Source: Fulvia fulva (Eukaryota > Ascomycota > Dothideomycetes > Mycosphaerellales > Mycosphaerellaceae). From it: DNA of 64,000 nucleotides. The notes beneath the pieces were generated by a model, which was not told the DNA's origin, did not search any database, and was given only the letters and a program-made list of their open reading frames with translations. The stretch lies in the NCBI RefSeq assembly GCF_020509005.1, contig NC_063018.1, positions 3,782,001 through 3,846,000 of the forward strand, given 5' to 3'. The translations under genes and the position numbers were made by a program. This document shows, in pieces, positions 22,704 to 34,883 of this stretch (positions are counted from its first letter, which is position 1; each line of letters opens with the position of its first letter).

Positions 22704-25700
22704 ATGGCTCGCCGTACCGTCACGGTCAATGGCACTCACACCAACGGCGATGCGCCGCCACCATCCACGCTGGCAGCACAAATAGTGCAAAACCATGGCG
22801 AAACAGCCACCTTCGGGGACATGCTCCAGGAAATGCTGAGCGATCAGGCTGCCGCTCAAGAAAGTGATCCTCATGTGAATGCTCAGCTTGTCAGCGTACT
22901 ACTCCAGGCTGGGCTTTTGCCACTTACTACCGATAATCCGTTCGCGAACACGGAGGATCTACTGCAGCAAGCCAAGGACAGCATTACAGTCATCGAGAGG
23001 ACACTGAAGCGACAGCCAGAGGTTGCGATAACGCAGTTGTCGTCAGATGGGCCACAGCTATTTCTCAGTCTACTGGCCACACTTGCTTCGTTATGCGGCC
23101 GGCCAAAGTGTCAAGATCTCCGCGTGCATCCATTGCTGAGCTCAATATGTACAGGACTCGACAAATCCCTTCATACTTGGAAGCAAGCTCACGTGTTGCG
23201 CGAGATCGTCCAGGAGAGCGTTGATGGTACGTTGGACGACACACGGTAAGTGATCTCTGCTTATCTCTCCTTACAGATGCTCTCTTTGCTCTCGAAGCAT
23301 TGACAGCCACAAACATCCAGGTCACCTTGACATTGCCTCCCGCCAGAAGTGTCGGTAAGCTCTGGTCACACGGCGAGAACAGCATTACTGCGCCTCCCGG
23401 CACTACTGCTACGATCCACGATGCTCATAGAGCCCTGATGGTAGCAATAGAGCTATCACTGGTCGATGGTCTTGTCAGGCCTTGGTACCAAGAGACAAAT
23501 CTGAGGCTCCAACAAGTAGCATTCAAGCTCAGGTCACACCTGGAAAAGGTCGAGCTCTGGCAGCACGTCCTGCAGCATCTCCAACGCCTGGGTGACAGCG
23601 ACAACAACGAGATCATAGCACCTCTGCTTCGGGAAACCACGAAGACACAAGATGTCGTCATGGGCGATGATGATAATCTTTCGACAGCTTTCCAGCAGCA
23701 GTGCATGCTGCACCCTGGAACCATTCGACGTAGGAAGCCTCCCAAGCGCCGGAAGATATCAATCGAAGGCCTGATTGTGCACGCCACAAATGCTGCACAA
23801 CGTACAGCTTGGCTTGCTGGAGGCCCCGAAACAGCACAGGCACTGTACGTAACGATGTCAGACCAAGACAAATGCACCGCCTGGCAGTCTCTAGCAGACC
23901 ACGCACAGCATGACTTGGCCGTGGCAGTCGCAACAGTCTCGAAACTTATCACTTTGCCTGAGCTTCACGACACAAAGCGACCGAGAGTGCTATCAATGTC
24001 CGCCGTGGCGGCTTGTGCGCAGCATCTTAACAACAAGCAAGGGATCACGCTTGGATCCTCCGAGCTTGGGAAGTATTGCCTTCAGAATCTGCACAGCTCA
24101 AGCCGTGAATTACGAATTGCGGCCAGTCGCGCACTACCTGCTTTCCTCCGACATGACCTGGACGCAGAAGTACGCGATACCAATCGACATTTCGCACTCG
24201 AATGCCTACGAACCTTATCCGATCGTGATGTAGCCAGCGAGCAAGAAACCCTTATAGTTGCTTGGGGTCAAGTGGCGATTGCCTGTGGTGATCGAGAGCT
24301 CAACCTTGTTTTACTGCGCTTGGTGGACTACCTGGGTCACTCGAACAACCTAATCTGTGGACTGGCGGCGGCAGAAATTGAAAACATTGCAGCAGCTAAA
24401 TGTACTACTGTAATGGAGATGTTTCAGCCATTTTGGCGTTCCATTGCCGTGTCTGCAGTGCAGGACCTGCCGACCAGGCCGAACAAGACGCAGCAGTTGT
24501 GCGACCTGCTCAACACAGACGTGGATTCCTTCTTGAGCATGACGCAACGCGACACCTTGCCGGCTTTGGTCCTTGCGAAGAAGCAGGATATCGTCCAGAG
24601 AATCGCACATGCAGCTGGGAGGGACTCTATCCGTAATGTCTGCCTGCAGCCAATCACAAATCTGGCTTCGATCTTAGCGGTGCTGCTTATGCAGTCATCT
24701 GGCGACGTTGAGGACTCTGTCTTTGGATGTCTCACAGCTGTCGATTCTGCCTTCAAGGATGTGGATCTGGCCAGTTTGATCAGACTCGAGCCTGTCCAAA
24801 TTGCTTGCGAGCTGCTGAAGCTTTGTGCAGATGAGACCGACACCAGGAAGTCCAGAGCATACCAGGCTTTCCAAAATTTTGCAAACATAGAGCAAGCAGC
24901 CCAAGGGCAGCGCAGGGCTCACGCAAAAGCCAGCCGAGCTGTTATAGCACTTTTTGACAAACATATCCTCGGCATACTGACGAACTTCTCGACCATACTG
25001 GAGACTGGTCCAGATTTTGTCGCGGACAAGATACGTTGTCTCAAAGGCATCGAAGAGATCTTTACTCTCACCAAAGGCAATATCTCGGTTGCTCTGCCAC
25101 AGATTCGTGCCTGCTTGCATGTCGGATTGGACCAGCCAGCACTACATGAAGTGGCATTTGGCGTCTGGCTGTCACTTGTTGACTGTCTGTTACAAAGCGA
25201 AGACGTGGCGGAGATCGTTGACGAGACCTTTGTGCTCATAGTACGATACTGGCCAACAATATCCGATGACATGCGGCAGAAGGTCCACGACTCGGTCAGC
25301 TCGTTGGTCAAGGCCCACAACATCACGCTGACCGAAAACATCATGACGCTTCCGTCATTGCACAGTTGTACACCACTGCTGAACAAGTTCGCTGCCGAGT
25401 TCCAGCGCCTCAAAGATCAGGAGAGTGTCGAGAGCCATTGCAAAGCATTCACCCGGCGCCTGCGTGCGGAAAGCGACAAAGTCGTCCAGCAGGCTTTGGT
25501 CGAGCTCGTGCCTTACCTCGACATCAATCAGGCTTTTGTGCACGAGCAGGCTGCCAGCGAACATCCATCCGTGGTACTGCCGGAATTGCTGCGTGCGCTG
25601 CTTGATGTGACGGTCAAGTACTCCACTGTCAATGAGCAGGCAGCTGAGCTCTGTGGCAAAGCACTTGGCATCATAGGATGTGTTGATCCCAACCGCGTTG

Positions 25701-28700
25701 AGGCAACGCGCAAGAAGAGACAGGTTCTGGTATTGTCCAACTTCGACACTGCCAGCGAGGTCATCGACTGGATCCTGGCGCTTTTCGAAGACGTGCTGGT
25801 CAAGGCGTTCAAATCGGTAACGAATGCCAAAGCTCAAGGGATTCTGGCATACACCATGCAAGAGCTGCTATCGTTCTGTAACTTCGGCGAACTCTCTCAG
25901 TTACGACCGCGTGCCTCTCAAGCACCAGAAGCCTATCAGAGATGGTACAACTTGCCAGAGCACGTTCGCACGACACTGACACCATTCCTCAGCTCGCGAT
26001 ACTTTGTCGTGCCCAATAAAGATCTCGGACCACCTAACAGAGCTTACCCAGGCTTCTCGCTCGATAATAGTCACGACAAGTGGCTGCGGTCGCTCGTGTT
26101 CGATCTGATGCACAAGGCGAAAGGAGACAACGCGAAAGCTGCCTTTCCATACGTCGCACGTCTCATTCGATACCATGATCTAGCAATAGCGAGATTCGTG
26201 CTGCCATACGCAATACTCAACGTTGTAATCGGCGGCACCGTACCGGAGGTCCAAGGCCTCACCAACGAGTTCTTGGCAGTCCTGAGTTGCCGTTCAACTT
26301 TGCCGCAACATCAAGAATGCATTCGACTGTGCAGTGAAAGTGTCTTTGGCGCACTGGACTATCTCGCGGTATGGTTACGGGGCAAGAAACAGCAGCTCGC
26401 TGCTACACGCACTGAAGCTTACAAAACTGGCCTATCACCCACGGAATTCGATGAAGCACGAGACATGGGACAGATCGAGACCGTTGAATCCTTCCTGGCC
26501 TCGATTCCAGCCGATGTCATCGCAGAGCAGGCTGTGGACTGTCGCTCCTATTCCCGTGCACTCTTTCACTGGGAGCAGCACATCCGCAAGAAGAGATCGC
26601 TAATCCCATCGCCTCGCATGACGGAGCAGCACGAGATGCTGTACGACAAACTACAGGATATCTACTCGCAGATTGACGAGCCTGATGGTCTAGAGGGTCT
26701 CGCTGTCAGACTTCCGATCATCAGTGACGAGCAGCAGGCTTTCAACCACGCCAAGTCTGGGCGATGGACGGCAGCGCAAGCCTGGTACGAATTGCAGCTG
26801 GCCGAACAGCCCACGAGCACAGCCCTGCAGCAAAGTGTCCTACACTGCCTTCAAGAGACTGGCCAATACGCTTCATTGCTCAGTTATGCTAAAAGCTTCC
26901 CGAAGGAAGGCGACAGTGCTCAGGCACATCTAGCTTCGGTGGCGCAAGCAAGCTGGATGGTTGAAGACATCGAGAGTCTCAGCACGAGCGTTAAGCTCCA
27001 GAACGAGAACAACCATCATGACTTCAACATAGGCATCGCAGACATCTTGTTGCGTGTCGGAGGCCGCTCCCCGGAGCTGTTCGAGGCCAGAGTCAGCCAG
27101 CTTCGCAAGTCCGTCACAGAGAGCCTATCGATGGCAAGCACAGATTCGCTACAGTTGTGCCATTCTGAGCTGTTAAAGCTGCATGTACTGCACGAAGTCG
27201 AAGTCATGGCGGATTGCGATCCAAGCAAGGGCCTAGATCTGCTGAAGTGTCTGGATAAGCGTCTCACCGAGGTAGGCTCCTACGTCCAGGACAAACAATA
27301 TATTCTTGGTGTTAGGCGAGCCATCATGCGACTGCGGCCTTCGCAATTTCCATTGCCTCACGTGGGAACTCTTTGGCTTACTACCGCACGTCTGGCTCGT
27401 CAAGCTAAGAATACCAGCAACTCTTACAAAGCTACATTGAAAGCTTTCGATTGTGGTCTGCGTGAAGCGAGGCTGGAAGAAGCGAGACTGCTTTGGCACG
27501 AGGGCCACCAGAGACAGGCTGTTCAGCTGCTGGAGAATGCAATCGAGTCGGGCATGGTCACGGATGACAATGTCGAGGCGGACATAATGATGACGGATGT
27601 TAGCAACAGCACGAAGGGATCCGCAAGCGAGATTAATGGTTACAAGCAGGATCGTCTGAACGCAAGAGCTGTCTTGCTTCTAGCAAAATGGCTGGACGCT
27701 TCTGGACAAAGCCAAACACAGGATATGTCTGATCGTTATCAACTCGCTGCAAGACGCTGCCAGCGCTGGGAGAAGGGCCACTATTATCTCGGCAAACACT
27801 ACGGCAAGTTGCTCAATGCTCAAAAGGCACTGCCAAAAGACAAGCAGAGCCAAAGTTTCGCCACAGGTGAGCTTGTGAAGCTGGTCATCGACAACACACT
27901 ACGATCGATACCTTTTGGCAACAAGTACTGGCACGAGACGATACCTCGAGTACTCACCTTGTGGATGGAGCTTGGATCTCACTGCATCAAGAAGGAGCCT
28001 AGGGAAAGCGCCGAGATGTTCGACAAGCGAATCAAGACTCTTCAAGTCACCAACAAGCAGCTTCAGAAGTACTTTGAGAGGGTTCCGCCATACGTGTTCT
28101 ACCACGCTCTGCCGCAGCTCATATCTCGCATCACGCATCCGCATCCGGAAGTGTGGAAACAGCTGTGTAACATCTTGACGAGGATCGCTTCATCTCATCC
28201 AAGCCAAGCTCTCTGGAGTATACTTGGTGTTGTGAGGTCGGCTGACCGCACCAGGATTGAACGTGGCACGGAAGTGCTTAACAAACTCAGAGACCCCAAG
28301 ACGAAGCCCAAGAACTTGGACGTCCATGGCGATCTAAAAACGCTCATCCACCAAGGACAGCGTTTGTGCGATGGCTTACTGCAAGCGAGTGAAGCACCTG
28401 TCGAGCCTCGGGCGGTGAAGGTCAAGTTGGGTAAGGACTTGGGCTTCAATCATAAGCTCGCTCCAAGTCAACTAGTGGTGCCCGTTGAAGCCACATTGAC
28501 TGCATCGTCGCCAGCTACAGCGAACAGCGAGACGATTCGGCGCCACAGATCTTTCGCTCAAGACAAGGTGACCATACAGGCCTTCACCGATGACGTGCTG
28601 GTGCTGAACTCACTGCAGCGGCCACGAAAGATAACTGCACGTGGCTCTGATGGCAAGCTATATGGTCTACTGTGCAAGCCGAAGGATGATCTTCGAAAGG

Positions 28701-29653
28701 ACCAAAGGCTGATGGAGTTCAACGGCATCATCAATCGTGCTCTCAAGCGAAATACTGAAAGCAGCAAGCGGCGACTTTACATCAAGACGTACGCAGTGAC
28801 GCCACTCAGCGAAGAGTCCGGTACCATTGAATGGGTCGAAGGCATCAAGCCGATCAGAGACATCTTGCTCAGCCTTTATGGATCGAAAGGCATCCGACCG
28901 AACTACAATGAGATCAAGAAAGATCTTGACATGGCATCTTCTGCTCCTGAACATGCCCACATCTTCGGTGAGAAGGTGCTCAACCAGTTCCCGCCTTCAC
29001 TACATGAGTGGTTCACGGAGACGTATCCTGAACCTGACGCATGGATGGCAGCTCGTTTGCGGTACGCGCGTTCGGCGGCAGTCATGTCTATGGCAGGGCA
29101 CATCCTCGGACTCGGGGACCGTCACGGCGAGAACATTCTGCTGGAAGAAGGGACCGGTGGAGTCTTCCACGTCGACTTCAATTGCTTGTTCGACAAAGGC
29201 CTTACGTTCGAGAAGCCGGAGCTTGTGCCGTTCAGGTTGACGCCGAACATGGTCGACGCAATGGGTCCATATGGCTACGAAGGCCCCTTCAGGAAGTCAT
29301 GCGAGTTGACGCTAAGTTTGCTGCGACAAGAACGCGACACATTGATGACTGTGCTGGAGACATTCCTGTACGATCCCACTACCGACTTCGTGGGCAAGAA
29401 GAAGCGATCGACTGCAGGGGTTCCAGAGACGCCGGCAGAAATCCTGGAAAGCGTCTCGACCAAGCTGAAGGGTCTGCTACGTGGAGAATCGATCGTACTG
29501 AGTACCGAAGGTTATGTCGATGCTCTGATCCAGGAAGCTGTGAGCCACTTCAATCTGGCGAGCATGTACATCGGTAAGTGCTGTCAATCGTTGACTGCTA
29601 TTCTTGATGATTCGCTAACACTTTGGTACGCAGGCTGGTGCTCGTTTTTGTGA
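22704..29653 (+). CDS. MEC1: ATR/Mec1-type checkpoint kinase (UvsB/MUS-9 orthologue)
   Basis: Exons 22704-23226, 23277-29573 and 29634-29653 encode 2279 aa. This PI3K-related kinase senses RPA-coated single-stranded DNA with its Ddc2/ATRIP partner and launches the S-phase and DNA-damage checkpoint in the nucleus. A long HEAT-repeat N-terminus, FAT domain and kinase domain are visible. LLCKPKDDLRKD holds the ATP-binding Lys region, LGLGDRHGENIL the catalytic Asp and Asn, and HVDFNCLFDKG the metal-binding DFN. The protein ends in a FATC tail, MYI-GWCSFL. The last intron (60 bp) is in frame without a stop, so an ORF scan runs through it. Splicing joins MYI directly to GWCSFL as in the family. 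The start is the first in-frame ATG (MARRTVTVNG). Confidence 0.96.
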
Positions 29654-30453
29654 TGGCAGTTGACGTTGAGTTCTATATCGAGAGGCACGAGTGCTTGTTG
29701 GGAAAAGCGCAGCTCAAAATACGAAGCAGGGACGCAGACGTCGTCATTGGTTCTCGGGTCCTCTTGCCGACAGCAAAGCCTCGTGGATCTGATTGCCTAT
29801 TCGAGACACGGCCGTCCCTAGCGTGCTCTTTTCGCGATGCTCGAGCATTCCTGATTGACCTCTTTTGTCACGAAGAAGGACACTATGAGAGATGATTGTA
29901 CGATATGAACTAGCTGTACGTCCAGGAGATCATGTTGTACCAGTAAGTAGATAGCTCAGCGCAATAGCGAAGCACTGTAAAGTGTGAACATGTGCTTGGC
30001 CAACGTTTAAGCTTCCAAAACCCTTGCGAAACGGCGATTGACGCCACTTAGGTATGCAGGTCCTAACGTCAACTGCTTGTACGCGATCCGTCCCCGCTGG
30101 AAGATCTCTGATCTAAAGCTGTAACATTCTTCACCAGCTCTCCTGCTGTTCTGTTGCTACATTTCTCCTTGGCGTGTACGATCAATTGCAATCATTTCGA
30201 TCGCGAGAACATCTTCCTCGAGTCTTTTGCTGCATTGCGTGCGAACGGCGTAGTCCATTCTTCCAGTGAATCCACTTCCTCCAAGTTTCACCATCTCCCG
30301 ATCGACCCAGCGATTGCATCACCCGAAGAATTGCCTGCGCGCCTCCAGGCGTCTGGAACGCTTGCCATTGACGACAGACGAAAGAGGCGTTCACCTTGAA
30401 ACCGTTTGGTTTCATTCGCTCGTTCACTCGTTTTTCCTCACTTCGCAACAAGC
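29654..30453. other. Intergenic, MEC1 3' flank and mechanosensitive-channel promoter
   Basis: About 800 bp without a supported gene. The stretch just before 30454 is pyrimidine-rich, as is usual for a fungal 5' leader. Confidence 0.45.
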
Positions 30454-33363
30454 ATGAGCTCACAACTTCACGCGAGCCCATCGCAGCGAAATCGCATCTC
30501 CCGCGAGGGCTACAACCACATCCCGCACGAGCACCAAGACACCTCGTATTACGGCGGCAACATGGGCCATTCTCAGAACAACGACGCGACCATCGACATA
30601 CCGCTCGAGCCCGTGCCGACTAGCACCAGCAGCGGTGGAGGGCTGCGGAATCCTCATACTGGGGCTCTTGATGCCAGCATGACCAACGAGGAACAACCAC
30701 CACTTGTTAACGAGAAGAAGGGCTTCTTTCGTGGTCGCAGAGCGAAGCCTGTTGATGGCCAGCTGAACGGAACCGGCAATAAGGGCTACGATGGGGAGGA
30801 AGATGTGTTGACGACGATGGGCAAGATTTACAACAAGATTTACAGCTTCTCGATCATTACGAGGTATATGCTGTATGTGGTGCCGGTGGGGTTGTTGATT
30901 GCAATTCCAATCATCGTGGGGGCGATCATTGGAGGTGGAAACAATCCGCCGGCGATTGGAGGTGTGCCCATTGTGTGGTTCTTCTCGTGGATCGAGATCA
31001 TCTGGTGCAGTCTTTGGGCGAGCAAGATTGTGGCGCATTTCTTGCCGTACGTCTTTCAGCTCTTTGTGGGAGTGGTGAGCTCGGGTGTGAGGAAGTATGC
31101 CACCGTCATTCGAGCACTTGAGATTCAGCTCTCGCTGGTTGGATGGGCGGTCACTTCTCTGGCGACGTTCAAGCCGGTTATGGAGAGAAACCCATACAAC
31201 AGAACACATGCTGGGAAGATCAGTGGGAATGGCAAGTGGGTGGATATCGTGCAGAAGATTCTGGCTGCAGCGCTCGTCTCGACACTGGTGTTCCTGGCAG
31301 AGCGGTTTTTCATCCAGCTCATCTCGATCAACTACCATCGAAAGCAGTTCAACTCCAGGATTAAGGATTCTAAGCGACAAATCTACATTCTCGGTCTGCT
31401 GTACGATGCGTCTCGAATGATGTTCCCAGCTTTCGGCAACGAGTTCTACGAGGAGGACATCATCATATCCGATCAGCTGCAGCTATCGAAGCTGGGCGGT
31501 AAGAAGAAGGGCCATAAGCGGAATGGTAGTGCCACACCAATGAGGCTATTTCACAACATCGGACGATTTGGTGACCAGGTCACTTCAGCCTTTGGCAACG
31601 TGGCATCGGAGATTACGGGCAAAGAAATGTTCAACGCCAACAGTGCCCACTCGATCGTTATCACAGCTCTGGAGAGGAAGCGGACATCCGAGGCGCTGGC
31701 TCGCCGTATCTGGATGTCTTTCGTGGTCGAAGGCCGCGAAGCTCTCTTGGAGGAGGATATCGTGGACGTGCTGGGTTCTGAACGCAAGGCTGAGGCAGAG
31801 GAGGCATACGAGAACTTGGACCGCGACGCTAACGGCGACATCTCGCTCGATGAGATGATCATCACAGTCGTCGAGTGGGGACGTGAGCGCAAGGCCATCG
31901 CCAACAGCATGGTGGATGTGGCGCAGGCTATCAACGTGCTTGATCGCATGCTCTGCACTGTCGTCATGGTGGCCGTCATCTTCATCTTCATTGCCTTCCT
32001 GAACACAAACTTCGTCACTACCTTGGCCACCACCGGAACAGCACTTCTCTCGCTGTCTTTCGTCTTCTCGGTCACTGCGCAGGAGATCCTGGGTTCTTGC
32101 ATCTTCCTCTTCGTCAAGCATCCCTTCGACATTGGTGACAGAGTCGACATTGCAGCCGATCGTTTTACCGTTGAGCATATCAGCTTGCTGTTCACTGTCT
32201 TCCGCAGAGCTACCGGACCAAAGACTGGTCAGCTCTGCCAGTATCCGAACATTGTCCTCAACTCGCTGTCGCTTGACAATGTCAGCCGCAGCAAAGCCCA
32301 GACCGAACAGGTCATCCTTGATGTCTCCTTCGACACTTCTTTCGATGATATTCAGATTCTGAAGAATGAGCTCAACAAGTTTGTCGCGGCACCTGAGAAC
32401 AACCGCGACTTCCAGGCGGAGTTTGAGGTCGAGATCTTGGGAACCACAGATATGTCGAAGCTCCAGCTTCAGGTCGACATCATGCATAAGAGTAACTGGG
32501 GCAACGAGACTCTTCGCGCATCCAGACGCAGCAAATTCATGTGTGCTCTGGTCGCTGCTCTGCGTGCTGTGCCAATCTATCCTCCTGGTGGTGGCATCGA
32601 TGCGCAGGGAAGCGCAGCAGCGCCGAACTACTCTGTGACTATTTCCGACTCGGAAGCGAAGGAGAATGCACAGCATACTGCCCAAGAGCGTGAAGAGGCT
32701 CGTTTGATCCCAATCAAGAAGATCCAGGAGGCAAAGGATGCAGATCCTCTCAGTCCCGGCGCCTCCTCCGGTCGGCCAGGCATGGCTGGCATGACCACCC
32801 ACGACCGGAAGATCATCACCGACCTGACCTCTCGTGACCCAGCCTCGGACCCAGCTAGGGACCAGGCATGGACCTCGACCCGCAACGACGACGACAGCAG
32901 TACTTTAGGAGGGCGACCCAGCGTCGACCAACAAGATCTCAACGAAGTCCGCGGCCTTCTCCATCGTCAGAGCACACGTGGGAAGAGGAAGCCAAGCACC
33001 GAGCAGTCACGCACAGCATTCTTACAACCTGGCGTGCCCACTATTCACGAGCCCTCAGCGTCAGGCGCACACCCTTCAGTAATACAGCAACAACCCAGCT
33101 TTGGCAGCTACGCACCAGCACAAAGCTACCACCAGCAAACAGCGTACCGACCCACGCTGAGCACCCAGCCGACTCAGTATCAGTCTGCTCAAACCCAGCT
33201 CCCAACAGTTGCACCGACCTCTCCCATCGAAATGAGCCAGGTCAACCGCAGCGCCAGCAACCCATACAGAAACCGTTCCAACCTTGGCCCAACAACTGGC
33301 GGTAGGAACAATAATGATGACGATGATGAATTTGGTGATATGCGACCATACTCCGGCGTTTGA
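30454..33363 (+). CDS. MscS-family mechanosensitive channel with EF-hand (Msy1/Msy2 type)
   Basis: Intronless, 969 aa from the first ATG (MSSQLHASPS). The frame extends slightly upstream only via TTG. Order: disordered N-terminus; at least four hydrophobic helices between about residues 125 and 300; an EF-hand with a full loop (DRDANGDISLDE, about residue 457); further helices; and the MscS pore and beta domain (LSFVFSVTAQEILGSCIFLF, HPFDIGDRVDI). A long Gln/Ser/Pro-rich tail ends the protein. Fission-yeast Msy1 and Msy2 have the same architecture, sit in the ER and control calcium release on hypo-osmotic shock. The same role is inferred. Confidence 0.93.
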   Translation: MSSQLHASPSQRNRISREGYNHIPHEHQDTSYYGGNMGHSQNNDATIDIPLEPVPTSTSSGGGLRNPHTGALDASMTNEEQPPLVNEKKGFFRGRRAKPVDGQLNGTGNKGYDGEEDVLTTMGKIYNKIYSFSIITRYMLYVVPVGLLIAIPIIVGAIIGGGNNPPAIGGVPIVWFFSWIEIIWCSLWASKIVAHFLPYVFQLFVGVVSSGVRKYATVIRALEIQLSLVGWAVTSLATFKPVMERNPYNRTHAGKISGNGKWVDIVQKILAAALVSTLVFLAERFFIQLISINYHRKQFNSRIKDSKRQIYILGLLYDASRMMFPAFGNEFYEEDIIISDQLQLSKLGGKKKGHKRNGSATPMRLFHNIGRFGDQVTSAFGNVASEITGKEMFNANSAHSIVITALERKRTSEALARRIWMSFVVEGREALLEEDIVDVLGSERKAEAEEAYENLDRDANGDISLDEMIITVVEWGRERKAIANSMVDVAQAINVLDRMLCTVVMVAVIFIFIAFLNTNFVTTLATTGTALLSLSFVFSVTAQEILGSCIFLFVKHPFDIGDRVDIAADRFTVEHISLLFTVFRRATGPKTGQLCQYPNIVLNSLSLDNVSRSKAQTEQVILDVSFDTSFDDIQILKNELNKFVAAPENNRDFQAEFEVEILGTTDMSKLQLQVDIMHKSNWGNETLRASRRSKFMCALVAALRAVPIYPPGGGIDAQGSAAAPNYSVTISDSEAKENAQHTAQEREEARLIPIKKIQEAKDADPLSPGASSGRPGMAGMTTHDRKIITDLTSRDPASDPARDQAWTSTRNDDDSSTLGGRPSVDQQDLNEVRGLLHRQSTRGKRKPSTEQSRTAFLQPGVPTIHEPSASGAHPSVIQQQPSFGSYAPAQSYHQQTAYRPTLSTQPTQYQSAQTQLPTVAPTSPIEMSQVNRSASNPYRNRSNLGPTTGGRNNNDDDDEFGDMRPYSGV

Positions 33364-33896
33364 GATGGCTCGACAGTATTCTATAGATCGAGATGCGATG
33401 CGATGCATAGCGGGATCCATGCATGATGGGAGGATGTGTGGTAAAAGCACTATATTTTATCCTCACCTGCGAGGTCTGCCGCCTTGAGGCGGGCTTCAGA
33501 TGCGGTGATGGGATGGCGTTCATTGAGTGTATGATAGATTGATCACGTACATATGTGGCTCCAGGCCGACGATCTTTGAAGGTACTTCCAGAGCTGCTTC
33601 ACTTTGTGTTACCCTCGTGTGATGATTCTCGTCTCGATCTACACATGCTGGAGACATGGAGTTGTCCCCAAGCTGTCAGAATTGAAGCTTTGATGTTGCG
33701 TCATTGCTCTGGGTTATCCACGCCAACCTCAATGCCGCCGCAGGCATATAGCCTACACTGCTATTAATGGACGACATCGCTCCGTGACTTCATCTCGTAC
33801 TTCCCAAATCCCAACGCCGTCACGTCAACCAGAACATCAAAGAAACGACATCACCACGAAACCCCCACTACCACCACCACCACCACAACCCCAACA
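33364..33896. other. Intergenic, upstream of the HAD gene
   Basis: About 530 bp. A CA-rich tract (ACCACCACCACCAC-like, near 33868-33892) sits just before the HAD start codon. No gene is seen. Confidence 0.45.
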
Positions 33897-34622
33897 ATGC
33901 CCCCACCAAAATCAATCTGCTTCGACGTCCTAGGAACATGCTTCAGCTTCGAAAACGCCATCAAGTGCATCGAAACCCGCCTAGGCGCCAACCTCCGCCG
34001 CGTCAACGCCGACTCCAAATCCGTCTTCTTCCTCTGGTTCTTCGCCGCCCAACGCGATTTCACCTACACTTCCCTCGCCGGAACATACACCCCCATCGCG
34101 AAAATATTGTCAGCAACCTTCCAGCGGAGCTGCGCTGTTGTTGATCTGCCGTTGAGTGAGGTGAGTGATGAGGATGTGGAGGCTGTGATGGCGGAGGTGA
34201 AGAGGTTGGAGGCACGGCCGGGGTTGAAGGGGTGTTATGATGGCTTGAGGGAGGGGGGCTGGGATGTGTATGGTGTTACGAATGGGGGAAAGGAGACGAG
34301 TTTGGGGTACTATGAGTTGGCGGGGATTGAACTGGATGGGGAGCATTTGTTATCGTGCGATGAGATTCAGGTGGCGAAGCCGGATGGGAGAGTTTATGAG
34401 ACTGCGCATCAGCATTTGACGAAGCGGGGACTGGGGGATGGGGAGGGGGAGAGGTGGTTTGTGGCTGCGCATGCGTGGGATCTGATTGCGGCGAGGAAGG
34501 CCGGGTTTCGGACGGCGTATTTGACGTTTGAGGAGCATGATGCGTGCACGAGTGTGTTTGGGGAGTTTGATTTGTATGCGGATAGTATGGAGGAGTTGTT
34601 GGAGAAGTTGAAGAGGGTTTAG
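33897..34622 (+). CDS. HAD-superfamily hydrolase, haloacid dehalogenase type II-like
   Basis: 241 aa, single exon. HAD motif I is CFDVLGTC near residue 9, with the Asp nucleophile but Thr/Gly where phosphatases have a second Asp, as in L-2-haloacid dehalogenases. Motif II is VTNGGKE, motif III the Lys of VAKPDGRVYE, and motif IV appears as AHAWDLIAARKAGF. These support an active hydrolase acting on a small organic acid or phosphate, probably cytosolic since no signal peptide is visible. The substrate is unknown. Codon use shifts midway from C-ending to G-ending codons, with no frame break. Confidence 0.88.
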   Translation: MPPPKSICFDVLGTCFSFENAIKCIETRLGANLRRVNADSKSVFFLWFFAAQRDFTYTSLAGTYTPIAKILSATFQRSCAVVDLPLSEVSDEDVEAVMAEVKRLEARPGLKGCYDGLREGGWDVYGVTNGGKETSLGYYELAGIELDGEHLLSCDEIQVAKPDGRVYETAHQHLTKRGLGDGEGERWFVAAHAWDLIAARKAGFRTAYLTFEEHDACTSVFGEFDLYADSMEELLEKLKRV

Positions 34623-34883
34623 GTGAGATGAGGGTGTGGTTGTGGTGTGATGTGCTTTTTGGCCATTTTTGGTGGCTACTGAGATTAAGTGTATATACTT
34701 TGCTGTCGACTTGTCCAATAGTATGGTCCGGTAGTGGTACAGATCTATGAGGTGTCTAAACGCCATAACGCCTGGGACGCTCGTCTCCGCTCCCATGGTA
34801 CGTGTACGTGAAGCGTTCGTCTTGCGACAGCAGATTCTGGCCGCGCAGCTGTGGTTTCATCAAATTGCTGCGAGTGCCACACT

